Shown here: one piece after another, positions 8,249-19,900 of the stretch
How positions within the stretch are numbered: the stretch's first letter is position 1
How the letters are laid out: every line of letters starts with the position of its first letter
Source of the DNA: Caenibacillus caldisaponilyticus
Lineage (GTDB): Bacteria > Bacillota > Bacilli > Bacillales > Sporolactobacillaceae
Assembly: GCF_002003465.1 (NCBI RefSeq)
Contig: NZ_BDDQ01000041.1
Span: 1 to 36,057 of the forward strand
DNA length: 36,057 nt
Direction of reading: 5' to 3'
Translations under genes and position numbers: made by a program
The notes under the pieces: model-generated
Told to the model about the DNA's origin: nothing
Database searches by the model: none
The model's input: the letters and a program-made list of their open reading frames with translations, nothing else

Positions 8249-9179
8249 AGCAAAGGCGATCGCCGAATTGTTAAAGGCTTATTCCGAGAGCGCCCAAAAA
8301 CCCGCCAATCCTGAAAAACTGATCTTTTCCGGGGTGGGCGAACACGATGTTTATAACATCACGGCGCCCTTTGAAGCGGACGGCGAGCGGGTGATTGCCG
8401 GCCGCGTGGAGCCGCGCGACAGCCATTATTCCAAAGTGTACTTTTTTGTCGAAAAAGATGGGCGTTGGGTTCCGAAGGAGCAGGCGCCGGTCTTTGAGCT
8501 TCAAGATCCGTTCATTACCCGAATCGGCGGAGAGCTGCTCCTCGGCGGCGTGCAGATTTATCCGCACCCCGAAAAAGAAGGGGAATTGGGCTGGCGCACG
8601 CTGTTTTATCGAGGACACAATCTTGACGGCTTGCAAATGTTCACTCAGGGCCCTGATGGCATGAAGGATATCCGGCTGATCGAATTAAGAGACGGCACGA
8701 TCGGCGTTTTCACAAGGCCTCAGGGCGCCAAAGGCGGACGGGGAAAAATCGGCTTCACCCGGATTGCGAGATTGGAAGACTTGACCATTGAAGTCATTGA
8801 ATCCGCCCCGTTGATTCCCAACCAATTCATCGATGAAGAATGGGGCGGCGTGAACGAACTCCATCTATTGGCGAACAACTTAGTCGGCGTTCTGGGCCAT
8901 ATTGCCTGCTTTGATGAACAGGGCAAACGCCATTACTATCCGATGACCTTCGTCATGAACATGGATACGGGCGATTGTTCCGACATCACTTTGCTGGCGA
9001 CCCGCAGTCATTTTCTTCCGGGCCCGGCGAAACGGCCCGATCTGGAAGATGTGGTGTTCAGCGGCGGTTTGATCCGCAAAGGCGATGGAACCGCCGAGTT
9101 CTACGCCGGCATCAGTGATGCGGAAGCGCAAAAAATTACGGTACCGGATCCTTTTTTACCTTATGAACAACATGGATAG
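8226..9179 (+). CDS. DUF1861 family protein (GT108-like, possible beta-mannoside phosphorylase)
   Basis: A 317-residue cytoplasmic protein of the DUF1861 (MTP-like) family. As I recall, the family includes Leishmania proteins assigned to GT108 that make and phosphorolyse beta-1,2-mannan, and it shares the five-bladed propeller fold of GH130. Sequence signs are repeated blade-like segments and the motif ELQDPFITRIGGELLLGG, whose Asp94 sits where GH130/GT108 proteins have the catalytic Asp of an E/Q-D-P motif. Further motifs are EEWGGVNELH, GHIACFD and DVVFSGGLIR near the C-terminus. The ATG at 8226 has GTGGAGG upstream. It lies between the sugar importer and a GH130 gene, which supports a role in beta-mannoside breakdown. 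The exact substrate and direction are unknown. Family call is fairly sure; activity is inferred. Confidence 0.75.
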   Translation: MIQNKAREAKAIAELLKAYSESAQKPANPEKLIFSGVGEHDVYNITAPFEADGERVIAGRVEPRDSHYSKVYFFVEKDGRWVPKEQAPVFELQDPFITRIGGELLLGGVQIYPHPEKEGELGWRTLFYRGHNLDGLQMFTQGPDGMKDIRLIELRDGTIGVFTRPQGAKGGRGKIGFTRIARLEDLTIEVIESAPLIPNQFIDEEWGGVNELHLLANNLVGVLGHIACFDEQGKRHYYPMTFVMNMDTGDCSDITLLATRSHFLPGPAKRPDLEDVVFSGGLIRKGDGTAEFYAGISDAEAQKITVPDPFLPYEQHG

Positions 9180-9210
9180 CGACGTCTGTAAGAAAAGGAG
9201 TTTACTAGAG

Positions 9211-10272
9211 ATGCAAGTTTACCGTTATGAAGAAAATCCGCTTGTCACACCGGCTCATGTCCGGCCGCACAGGGATGATTTTGAAGTGATCGGGGCGTTT
9301 AATGCGGGCATTGCCAAATATAAAGATGAAATCATCATGCTGTTGCGCGTCGCCGAGCGGCCGATCAGCGACGATAATAACATTGTGAAAGCGCCCGTCT
9401 ATCGTCCCGATAAGAACGCGCTCGACATCTTGGATTTTCGCCTAGATGATCCGGCCTATGATTTCTCGGATCCCCGCGTCATTCGCCGGCGCGGGGATAC
9501 GACGGGGTTTGAATATTTGACATCCCTTTCTTATTTGCGCATCGCCCGCAGTCGCGACGGCCGCCGGTTTGTCATCGATGATGAACCTTTTATCTATCCG
9601 TCGAATGAACTTGAAATCTTTGGCGTGGAGGATCCGCGCATCACCCAAATAGGCGACACTTACTATATTTATTTCAGCGCCGCGTCGCCCGTGGGCGTTG
9701 GCGAGGCGCTCGTGTCCACGACGGATTTTAAAAGCTATGAACATCACGGCATGATTTTTCCGCCGGAAAATAAGGATGTCGTCATTTTTCCCGAAAAAAT
9801 AAACGGAAAATATTACGCCCTTCACCGTCCGGTGCCGAAAAGCAAAGGTGCGCCGGAAATATGGATGGCCGAATCCCCCGATCTGATCCATTGGGGCAAC
9901 CATCGCCATCTGCTCGGGTTACGGGAGGATAAATGGGACAGCGGTCGCATCGGCGCCGGCGCGGTGCCCATCAAAACCGAAAGAGGCTGGCTTGAATTCT
10001 ATCACGGCGCTTCCAAAGACCAACGCTATTGCATGGGAGCGGTTCTCTTGGATTTAAACGATCCGACCCGCATCATCGCCCGTTCCGATGCGCCGATTCT
10101 CGAACCGGAAGCGGATTATGAAAAAGAAGGATTTTTCGGCAATGTCGTCTTTTCTTGCGGCGCCTTGGTCGAAGGCGATGTCGTAAAGATGTATTACGGC
10201 GTGTCGGATACGTCGATGGCCTGTGCGGAATTAAGCCTGAATGAAATCCTTGAATCGCTGACTTATGATTGA
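9211..10272 (+). CDS. GH130 beta-mannoside phosphorylase
   Basis: Predicted glycoside phosphorylase that splits a beta-mannoside with inorganic phosphate to give alpha-mannose 1-phosphate plus a shortened sugar. It has 353 residues from ATG 9211, chosen because AAAAGGAG lies 10 bases upstream; the open frame reaches back to 9085 but that part overlaps DUF1861 out of frame. GH130 landmarks are LLRVAERP, the GVEDPRIT motif carrying Asp141 (the proposed proton donor), FPEKINGKYYALHRP, RIGAGAVPI, GWLEFYHG, NVVFSCG and YYGVSD. It belongs to the ABC importer operon and resembles the beta-1,2-mannobiose/mannan phosphorylase type more than the mannosyl-glucose type, but subfamily specificity cannot be fixed by eye. 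The product mannose 1-phosphate would need a phosphomannomutase encoded elsewhere. Confidence 0.87.
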   Translation: MQVYRYEENPLVTPAHVRPHRDDFEVIGAFNAGIAKYKDEIIMLLRVAERPISDDNNIVKAPVYRPDKNALDILDFRLDDPAYDFSDPRVIRRRGDTTGFEYLTSLSYLRIARSRDGRRFVIDDEPFIYPSNELEIFGVEDPRITQIGDTYYIYFSAASPVGVGEALVSTTDFKSYEHHGMIFPPENKDVVIFPEKINGKYYALHRPVPKSKGAPEIWMAESPDLIHWGNHRHLLGLREDKWDSGRIGAGAVPIKTERGWLEFYHGASKDQRYCMGAVLLDLNDPTRIIARSDAPILEPEADYEKEGFFGNVVFSCGALVEGDVVKMYYGVSDTSMACAELSLNEILESLTYD

Positions 10273-10456
10273 CCATGAATGAAGGTGGGATTCAGCCAAA
10301 ATCCGTTTGCCGATCTTGGTCGAATCCCCCTTTAAGAATCAAACGAGCGGTCAGGGATGCCTCTTTTCTTCTCGGATTGTTCCAGCCGCAAAGCCGGCGT
10401 TCGAACGCATTTGTCACTGCTCATGATCACGTACACTCGCGAAGATGGGAGTCGAC

Positions 10457-11080
10457 ATGATGGATTTAAATGGGGACTGGAAACTGCAAGGCTTTGATGT
10501 CGGGGAAGTCCGGGACTTGGAGATCGCTTCTCCGGATTATGTGGACCACTTTTGGATGACGGCGAAAGTGCCCGGTGACGTCCATTCCGCATTGAAAGCG
10601 CATCGTCTAATCGAAGACCCTTTCTATGGCCACAACGATTTGAAATGCCGCTGGGTCGAGAACAAAGTGTGGTGGTACCGCAAAACTTTTGAGTTCCATG
10701 AGCCGCTCCATCCGGAAGATCGTTTGGAATTGATCTTTGAAGGCTTGGATACGTTCGCCACCGTTTATCTGAACGGCTTGGAACTGGGGACGGCGGCAAA
10801 CATGTTCATCCGCCATACGTTCGACGTGACGAGAGAAATCAAACAAGGGCGGAATGTCCTGGCCGTTAAATTCGAACCGATCCGTCTGCATGTCAAAGAA
10901 AAAGCGCAAAACTATTGGTCGGCCTTCAGCCCGGAACGCATCTGGACGCGGAAGGCGCAATCCCAATTCGGCTGGGACTGGGGGCCGAGAATTGTCACGA
11001 CCGGGATTTGGCAAGGCGTCCGCCTCGAGAAACGAACCTATGCGAAGATTGAAGATGTTTTCGCGAAACGCGCGGCGTGA
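10457..11080 (+). CDS. GH2 beta-mannosidase, N-terminal fragment (frameshifted)
   Basis: First part of a beta-mannosidase that would remove terminal beta-mannose from manno-oligosaccharides. It holds the sugar-binding jelly-roll domain: LNGDW, VPGDVHS, WWYRKTFEF, FEGLDTFATVYLNG, and the GH2 signature SQFGWDWGPRIVTTGIW. The frame opens at 10445, but GGGAG at 10447-10451 favours ATG 10457 or 10460. The frame ends at TGA 11078-11080 in mid-protein, and the rest continues in the next gene entry in the -1 frame. The two parts together give about 845 residues, the usual length of bacterial GH2 beta-mannosidases. Loss of one base near 11060-11078 would explain this, so it is either a sequencing error or a broken gene. 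Confidence 0.85.
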   Translation: MMDLNGDWKLQGFDVGEVRDLEIASPDYVDHFWMTAKVPGDVHSALKAHRLIEDPFYGHNDLKCRWVENKVWWYRKTFEFHEPLHPEDRLELIFEGLDTFATVYLNGLELGTAANMFIRHTFDVTREIKQGRNVLAVKFEPIRLHVKEKAQNYWSAFSPERIWTRKAQSQFGWDWGPRIVTTGIWQGVRLEKRTYAKIEDVFAKRAA

Positions 11081-12990
11081 CGGGCGATCGGGCTTTCGTG
11101 GACATCGCGGTCGATGTCGCGCGGTTTGTGAAAGACAAGACATACACGCTCGATCTATCCATCCGCGACGACCTTCGGGAAGTGTCCAAAACCGTTGACA
11201 TCGACGGCCCGCACACCGCGGTGACCTTGGAAGTCGAACATCCGAAATTGTGGTGGACCCACGATCTCGGCGAGCCCCATCTTTATGAGATCACCGCAAC
11301 GTTGTACGCGGACGGGCAGCCGGTCGATCGCCAGTGCTTCCGCTTCGGCATTCGCACCCTTGAGGTGCAGCAATCGGATGAAAACGGAAATCCCCGCTTC
11401 ACCTTTGTGTTGAACGGCGTCAAGTTGTTCGCCAAGGGAGCCAACTGGATACCGGTCGACAGTTTGATCGCGTCGGCTCCGGATTCCCGCTATCACCGCT
11501 TAATTGAAATGGCGAAGGCCGCCAACATGAATATGCTTCGCGTTTGGGGCGGGGGAATTTACGAAAAGGACGTTTTTTACGAGACGTGTGACCGGCTGGG
11601 GATATTGGTCTGGCAGGATTTCATGTTCGCTTGCGCCCTTTATCCCGACTATAACCGAAACTTCATGGAAAACGTCCGAAAAGAAATCACGCTGACGGTC
11701 AAACGGCTGCGGAACCATCCGAGCCTCGCCATCTGGTGCGGCAACAATGAAAACGATTGGATCTATGAAGTGATGAAAAGCTCCGGGGAAATCGCTCATC
11801 CCTTTTACGGCGAAAAAATTTATCACGAATTAATTCCCGCTCTGTTGGAAGAACTCGATCCGACGCGGTTATACTGGCCGAGCTCTCCATATGGCGGAAA
11901 CGATCATAATTCGAGAGACTACGGGGACAGCCATAATTGGCAAGTGTGGCATGGGAACGTCGAACCGAGAAAATTCGGCGAGCCCCAAAGAGTCGATTAT
12001 AGCGTCAGCGGCGTTTCCTTTAAGAATTACAAAAAGGATACGGCCAAATTCGTCAGCGAATTCGGCATGCACGCGGCTTCCAACCGCTACACGTTGCGGA
12101 AGTATATCCCGGAGAACGAATTTTACTGGGGCAGCGAGGAAATGGCCTACCGGAACAAAGACGCTCATCATCCCAAAGGCCTGCTGTTGATGGAAGGCTA
12201 TACCGGCGTTCCCAAAAACATCGATGAGTATTTGGCTTACTCCATGCTGACGCAAGCGGAAGGCTTAAAGTACGGCGTGGAACATTACCGACGGAATAAG
12301 CCGAACACGAGCGGCGCCCTCATCTGGCAGTTAAACGATTGCTGGCCGGGCACGAGTTGGTCGTTGATCGACTATCACTTGCTTCCGAAAGCTTCCTATT
12401 ATTATGCGAAGAAATTCTTTCACCCGCTTCTTTTAAATATTGATCACGACCCCGGTCAGCCCGTCAAGGTGTGGGTCGTCAACGACCGTTTGGCGGAGTA
12501 TGAAGATGAGATTGAATTGGCCGTTTATGATTTCAGTGGAGAAACGGTGTTTTCCAAACGGTGGACCGTGCGCGTTCCGGCCAACGCGGCCGCCCAAATC
12601 GATGAAGTGCCTGAAGCCGTGGCGTTGACCGGGCGGGATCCCCGTGAAGTGTTCATGGTTTTGCGGTCGACGAAAGGCCAGGCGAATGAAAACTATTATT
12701 ATTTCCGCGATCATAAGGACATGCGTTTCCCCGTTCCGCGCTTGACCGTTGCCGTCGACCGGGAAAACCGGAAGGTGACGGTGCAAACCGATGTTTTCGC
12801 CCGCATGGTGACGATCGAACTGGACAGCGATCAGCTCATCTTTGAAGATAATTTCTTCGATCTTATGCCGGGGGTTTCCAAAACGGTGCGCATCGACCAA
12901 GCGGACGGTCGAGCGCTGCCGTGGGAGACGCTCCGGGTCACCGCCGTCGGCTCCGAACCCGCCCGAATGACGTTTGTTGAAGGTTGTTGA
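11077..12990 (+). CDS. GH2 beta-mannosidase, catalytic C-terminal fragment (frameshifted)
   Basis: Continuation of the split beta-mannosidase, 637 residues from a GTG that overlaps the previous stop (GTGA). No ribosome binding site precedes that GTG, so it is probably not a true start. It holds the immunoglobulin-like domain (PKLWWTHDLGEPHLY), the TIM barrel (FAKGANWIPVDS, MLRVWGGGIYE, VWQDFMFACALYP), the acid/base Glu225 in WCGNNEN, the nucleophile Glu328 in FVSEFGMH, and WQLNDCWPGTSWSLIDY, all typical of GH2 beta-mannosidases. All catalytic residues are intact. If the frameshift is real, the fragment lacks its N-terminal domain and is unlikely to be made efficiently. It sits in the importer operon between GH130 and a dehydrogenase. 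Confidence 0.88.
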   Translation: MTGDRAFVDIAVDVARFVKDKTYTLDLSIRDDLREVSKTVDIDGPHTAVTLEVEHPKLWWTHDLGEPHLYEITATLYADGQPVDRQCFRFGIRTLEVQQSDENGNPRFTFVLNGVKLFAKGANWIPVDSLIASAPDSRYHRLIEMAKAANMNMLRVWGGGIYEKDVFYETCDRLGILVWQDFMFACALYPDYNRNFMENVRKEITLTVKRLRNHPSLAIWCGNNENDWIYEVMKSSGEIAHPFYGEKIYHELIPALLEELDPTRLYWPSSPYGGNDHNSRDYGDSHNWQVWHGNVEPRKFGEPQRVDYSVSGVSFKNYKKDTAKFVSEFGMHAASNRYTLRKYIPENEFYWGSEEMAYRNKDAHHPKGLLLMEGYTGVPKNIDEYLAYSMLTQAEGLKYGVEHYRRNKPNTSGALIWQLNDCWPGTSWSLIDYHLLPKASYYYAKKFFHPLLLNIDHDPGQPVKVWVVNDRLAEYEDEIELAVYDFSGETVFSKRWTVRVPANAAAQIDEVPEAVALTGRDPREVFMVLRSTKGQANENYYYFRDHKDMRFPVPRLTVAVDRENRKVTVQTDVFARMVTIELDSDQLIFEDNFFDLMPGVSKTVRIDQADGRALPWETLRVTAVGSEPARMTFVEGC

Positions 12991-13079
12991 TGAACGGCGG
13001 AAAAACCGCCCGGGAATGGATGCTTTATGACGGGAAGCGTGGCGAGGACCGTTTAAATTTAATGGGTTAGGTGATGCGC

Positions 13080-14087
13080 ATGAGAGCGGCGATTCTTGAA
13101 GGTGTGAAGCAAATGGCGGTTCGGGAACGGAAACGGCCCGAACCGAAGCCGGACGAAGTGGTCATTCGTGTCAAGAGCTGCGGCATTTGCGGAACCGATC
13201 AGCATATTTACCACGGCCATCCGGGATCGGCCGAAGTTACGCCCCCGATCGTGCTCGGCCATGAGCTGTCCGGCGTGGTGGTCGATGCCGGGAAACAGGT
13301 CACCCATTTAAAACCGGGGGACCGCGTGTCGGTCGATCCCAATATTTATTGCGGGCATTGCCGGTATTGCCGGAGCGATCGCGCCCATTTATGCCAAAAC
13401 CTTGAAGCGGTCGGCGTGACGAGAGACGGCGGCATGGCAGAGTATTGCGCCGTGCCCGCCCAAAATTGTTATGTGTTGCCCGATGAGCTTTCTTTTGACG
13501 AAGGGGCGCTGGTTGAACCGTTGGGGTGCGTCTGGCACGGATTGAGCCGATTGACGTTATCGCCTTCGTATCGCGTATTGATCATCGGCGGCGGATTTAT
13601 CGGCCAGCTGTTCTTGCAATTGGTTCATCACGCCCAAGTCGCCTCCGTTGCCGTTGTTGAACCGGTTGCGGAAAAGCACGCGCTGCTCAAGCGGTTGGGC
13701 GCGCACCATGTCTTTCGTCCGTCGGATCGGGCGGACATGGAAGCCTGGAAGGATGGCGCCGATGTGGTCATCGAATGCGTCGGCAAGAAAGAAACCATGG
13801 AATGGGCGGTTTCTGCGGCGGCGAAAGGCGGGCAAGTCTTATTGTTCGGCGTGGCCGCTCCGGACACGCTGATTTCGCTTTCGCCGTATGCCGTTTTTTC
13901 GAAGGAACTGACGATTAAAGGCTCCTTTATCAATCCTTACACCCACGATGAGGCCATCGCATTGATCCGTCAAAAGGCCGTTGAAGTCGAACCACTGATC
14001 TCCCACCGGTTTGCGCTCGAAGAGTTGCCGGCCGTGATGGAAAAATATCCGGATCTTCACGTTTCAAAAGGCATCATTCGGCTTTAA
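13080..14087 (+). CDS. Zinc-dependent medium-chain alcohol/polyol dehydrogenase
   Basis: NAD(P)-dependent oxidoreductase of the zinc-containing MDR superfamily (sorbitol/threonine dehydrogenase-like), 335 residues. The ATG at 13080 is chosen because TTAGGTG lies 6-7 bases upstream; the frame also offers GTG 13071 and ATG 13074. CGICGTDQH carries catalytic-zinc Cys37, GHELSG carries the second ligand region, and four cysteines in the CGHCRYC...HLC stretch (about residues 88-102) form the structural zinc lobe. GGGFIG near residue 165 is the Rossmann nucleotide loop. As the last gene of the mannoside operon it may oxidise or reduce a sugar or sugar alcohol from that pathway, but the substrate cannot be read from sequence. 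Confidence 0.85.
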   Translation: MRAAILEGVKQMAVRERKRPEPKPDEVVIRVKSCGICGTDQHIYHGHPGSAEVTPPIVLGHELSGVVVDAGKQVTHLKPGDRVSVDPNIYCGHCRYCRSDRAHLCQNLEAVGVTRDGGMAEYCAVPAQNCYVLPDELSFDEGALVEPLGCVWHGLSRLTLSPSYRVLIIGGGFIGQLFLQLVHHAQVASVAVVEPVAEKHALLKRLGAHHVFRPSDRADMEAWKDGADVVIECVGKKETMEWAVSAAAKGGQVLLFGVAAPDTLISLSPYAVFSKELTIKGSFINPYTHDEAIALIRQKAVEVEPLISHRFALEELPAVMEKYPDLHVSKGIIRL

Positions 14088-14183
14088 ACGGGGTTCACCG
14101 TCGTTCTGTTCTTCAGTGGTGTTGCCTCTTTCTTGTTTTTTACTAGAATTGGGATAGATAAGAAAACAAAAATAAAAAAAGAA

Positions 14184-14212
14184 TTGACGAATGCCAATCT
14201 TATATGTAAAAT
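14184..14212 (+). promoter_or_regulatory. Sigma-A promoter of the bgl operon
   Basis: TTGACG (14184-14189) and TAAAAT (14207-14212) are separated by 17 bases in AT-rich DNA. Transcription would start near 14219, inside the cre site and about 20 bases before the first RAT element. Confidence 0.75.
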
Positions 14213-14214
14213 TT

Positions 14215-14229
14215 AAGTAAACGGTTACA
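14215..14229 (+). promoter_or_regulatory. cre site (CcpA operator) of the bgl operon
   Basis: AAGTAAACGGTTACA matches the cre consensus WTGNAARCGNWWNCA at all but the second position. It covers the expected transcription start, a position that gives direct carbon catabolite repression by CcpA. Confidence 0.65.
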
Positions 14230-14239
14230 GAGCGAACGA

Positions 14240-14334
14240 CAGGGTGTCACTGTTTCAGGCATTACCTGGCGGTAAATATTCCGTAGCGGGGCCTTTGGGC
14301 CACCTATGGGATTTTTACGCCAGGTTTTTTGTTT
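14240..14334 (+). promoter_or_regulatory. RAT antiterminator and overlapping terminator ahead of licT
   Basis: The RAT element at 14240-14268 begins CAGGGTGTCAC and ends AGGCATTACCTG, forming the short CAGG/CCTG-closed hairpin bound by LicT/BglG proteins. Its 3' end (ACCTGGCGGTAAA, 14264-14276) is also the left arm of a terminator pairing with TTTTACGCCAGGT (14313-14325), followed by a T-tract to 14334. Binding of the regulator would block the terminator and let transcription enter its own gene, as at E. coli bgl t1. Confidence 0.85.
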
Positions 14335-14369
14335 GTCGAAATGCCTTACAAAAAAGTGGTGATGAAGCC

Positions 14370-15209
14370 GTGCGTTTAGTGAAGGCCTTAAATAACAATG
14401 TGGCATTGGCAAAAGACGTTGACGGCCGGGAAATCGTCGTCACCGGAAAGGGCATTGCATTTAATATAAAGCCCGGTCAAGAAATCGACAAAAAAAGGGT
14501 CAGCAAGGTCTTTGTTCTGCAAACCGATGACTTGGCGCGAAAAATGGGCGATTTACTGACCAACATCCGGATGGAATGCGCCGAAATCGTCGATGAAATC
14601 GTTCGTTACGCCAAAGACCGGTTGAACGGGAAAATGAGCGACTATATTTATCTCGCTTTGACGGATCACATTTCCTTTGCGTTTGACCGTTATGAAAAAG
14701 GGTACCGCGTCAAAAACGTGATCCTTTGGGAAATAAAAAAATTTTATAAAGAAGAATATGCGGTCGGCCTCAAGGCGCTTGAAATTATAAAAAATAAAAC
14801 CGGCGTTGCTTTTGATGAAGATGAGGCGGGCTTTATTGCCCTCCATTTCGTGAATTCGAAAATGGAAACCTACGAAATGGACACCACCATCAAAATGACC
14901 AAGATGGTGCAGGACATTTTGGACATCGTCAAGTATCATTTCAAAATGACGTTTGATGAAGATTCATTGAATTTCATCCGCTTTCTCACCCATTTAAAAT
15001 TTTTTGCGCAACGCACCTTGATGCACGAATCGTTTGAAAGCGAAAACGATGATTTGTTTTTGATCATTCGCAATAAATATCCCGAAGAATATAAATGTGT
15101 GGAGAAGATCGCCAAATATGTGGCGAAAGGTTACAATCATGAAATCACTAATGACGAAAAAGTTTACTTAATGCTCCATATGGCGCGCATCGTCCGCCGA
15201 AACCATTAA
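14370..15209 (+). CDS. licT: LicT/BglG-family transcription antiterminator
   Basis: RNA-binding antiterminator that binds RAT hairpins and is controlled by PTS phosphorylation. From the GTG at 14370 it has 279 residues, the usual LicT length; AGTGGTGA lies 7 bases upstream. The longer frame back to 14244 runs through the RAT/terminator leader and is not real coding sequence. Residues 1-55 are the co-antiterminator domain (VRLVKALNNNVALAKD...GKGIAF). PRD1 and PRD2 follow, with conserved histidines His100 (TDHISF), His159 (ALHFVN), His208 (THLKF) and His270 (LHMARI). All four are present, so both negative control by its own PTS permease and positive control by HPr are likely. It lies between two RAT elements, which matches the bglG layout. 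Confidence 0.93.
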   Translation: MRLVKALNNNVALAKDVDGREIVVTGKGIAFNIKPGQEIDKKRVSKVFVLQTDDLARKMGDLLTNIRMECAEIVDEIVRYAKDRLNGKMSDYIYLALTDHISFAFDRYEKGYRVKNVILWEIKKFYKEEYAVGLKALEIIKNKTGVAFDEDEAGFIALHFVNSKMETYEMDTTIKMTKMVQDILDIVKYHFKMTFDEDSLNFIRFLTHLKFFAQRTLMHESFESENDDLFLIIRNKYPEEYKCVEKIAKYVAKGYNHEITNDEKVYLMLHMARIVRRNH

Positions 15210-15225
15210 TTAAATCCATCAAAAT

Positions 15226-15312
15226 CAGGGTGTCACTTGCAAAAGGCATAACCTGATGGAAGACGGCAACATGCGGATCGCCCGCATTCCGCCTTCCGTC
15301 AGGTTATTTTTA
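15226..15312 (+). promoter_or_regulatory. Second RAT antiterminator and terminator, ahead of bglP
   Basis: The RAT element at 15226-15255 shares CAGGGTGTCACT and GGCAT-A-ACCTG with the first. Its 3' AACCTGA (15250-15256) pairs with TCAGGTT (15299-15305), flanked by TGGAAG/CTTCC pairing and followed by ATTTTTA. LicT would open this block in response to the inducing beta-glucoside, as at E. coli bgl t2. Confidence 0.85.
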
Positions 15313-15346
15313 TATTCATTCATTTATTAAGAGGAGGCATTGGTTT

Positions 15347-18680
<3,334 letters not shown>

Positions 18681-18780
18681 AATATTTTTGAGATGTTGAT
18701 GGTATTAGATCTAGAATATCACTTATATAATTCGGATGCTTTAGCGGTTTCGCCAATAGCATATCCTTTTAAAGCATTAA

Positions 18781-18819
18781 ATCCCGTACGCTCTTAAGAG
18801 TGGTACGGGATGTTTTTTT
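18781..18819 (+). terminator. Strong terminator of the bgl operon
   Basis: ATCCCGTAC (18781-18789) pairs perfectly with GTACGGGAT (18803-18811). The inner CTCTTAAGAG extends the hairpin, and a run of seven T follows. Confidence 0.92.
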
Positions 18820-18977
18820 GAGAGGTCTCCAACTGACTTTATTTAATTTCCAAGATTATGACATATGGAATTTACATTTTTAAAATTACTTTTATTAAAT
18901 TTAAGCACCGTCATTGAAAATTTATCTGAGTTCCACGAAAATAGATATGCCAAAGCGAACGAAGGGGATGAGTATTC

Positions 18978-19769
18978 ATGGACTTAGGTCTGCAAGGCAA
19001 ATCGGTCCTCGTGACGGCGGCGAGCAAAGGTTTAGGCAAAGCGACGGCGCAGCGGTTTGCCGCCGAAGGGGCCCGCGTTGTGATCGCGAGCCGAAACGCG
19101 GAAGCGCTGGAAAAAGCCAAAAACGAGATCGTGAGTCAAACCGGAAACTCTGACGTGGCCTTCGTTGTTTGCGATATGACGCGGGCGGACGACATCAAGC
19201 ACCTGGTCGCAAGCACTGTTGAACGGAACGGCACGATCGATGTGTTGATCAATAACGCCGGCGGCCCCCCGGCGGGCGGTTTTGATCAATTTTCCGATGA
19301 GGATTGGCAAAAGGCGTTTGAATTGAACTTGTTGAGCTTTGTTCGCACCATACGCGAAGTGCTCCCATACATGAAAAAGCAAAGGAGCGGCCGGATCGTT
19401 AATTTCACATCGTCTTCCATCAAACAGCCCATTGATCACTTAATTTTGTCGAATACGTTCCGCGTCGCGGTCACCGGTTTGGCGAAAACCCTCGCCTCGG
19501 AGCTCGCCAAAGACAACATCTTAATCAATACATTGGGGCCCGGTCGGATTGCCACGGACCGGGTGGCCCAACTCGATCGCCTTCGTGCCGAACAATTAAA
19601 CCTTTCCCCGGAAGAAGTCCGCGCTTCCTTCGAAAAGGACATTCCGCTCGGCCGGTACGGAGAAGCGGAGGAATTTGCGAAAGCGGCCGTGTTTTTCGCG
19701 TCATGGGCCAACACGTACATCACCGGGCAAACTTTGCTCGTCGACGGCGGCATGGTCAAGGCGCTGTAG
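18978..19769 (+). CDS. SDR-family oxidoreductase with altered catalytic motif
   Basis: Short-chain dehydrogenase/reductase of 263 residues. The ATG at 18978 has GAAGGGGATG about 8 bases upstream. The Rossmann glycine motif is TAASKGLG (residues 13-20), NNAGGPPAGG follows near 90, and NFTSSS marks the usual catalytic Ser region near 140. The Tyr-x-x-x-Lys position reads S-N-T-F-R before VAVTGLAKTLASELA, so both catalytic residues are replaced. The C-terminus (TGQTLLVDGGMVKAL) is standard. I recall a Bacillus SDR subgroup annotated as FabG homologues with this LSNxxR pattern, so it is probably a family trait rather than decay. Substrate is unknown. It appears to be a single-gene unit with its own terminator. 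Confidence 0.85.
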   Translation: MDLGLQGKSVLVTAASKGLGKATAQRFAAEGARVVIASRNAEALEKAKNEIVSQTGNSDVAFVVCDMTRADDIKHLVASTVERNGTIDVLINNAGGPPAGGFDQFSDEDWQKAFELNLLSFVRTIREVLPYMKKQRSGRIVNFTSSSIKQPIDHLILSNTFRVAVTGLAKTLASELAKDNILINTLGPGRIATDRVAQLDRLRAEQLNLSPEEVRASFEKDIPLGRYGEAEEFAKAAVFFASWANTYITGQTLLVDGGMVKAL

Positions 19770-19865
19770 GAAATGGCCCGTCGCCCGCGGACAGGCTGGT
19801 CTTTTAAATAAAAAAGCGTTGGCACACTTCGTGCCGGCGTGTCCGGAAATGCGTTGGCATCAGGA

Positions 19866-19900
19866 AATCTACCCCCGCTGAACGGGGAGATTGTCTTTTT
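19866..19900 (+). terminator. Terminator after the SDR gene
   Basis: AATCT-(AC)-CCCCG (19866-19877) pairs with CGGGG-AGATT (19883-19892) with a two-base bulge. GTCTTTTT follows. Confidence 0.75.

Noticed and set aside
11055-11080. Programmed -1 ribosomal frameshift joining the two beta-mannosidase parts
   Set aside because: No X-XXY-YYZ slippery heptamer or clear downstream stimulator is seen at the junction; a one-base loss is simpler.
14244-14369. N-terminal extension of LicT from the upstream ATG-like start
   Set aside because: This stretch is the RAT hairpin and terminator; the LicT domain starts exactly at GTG 14370.
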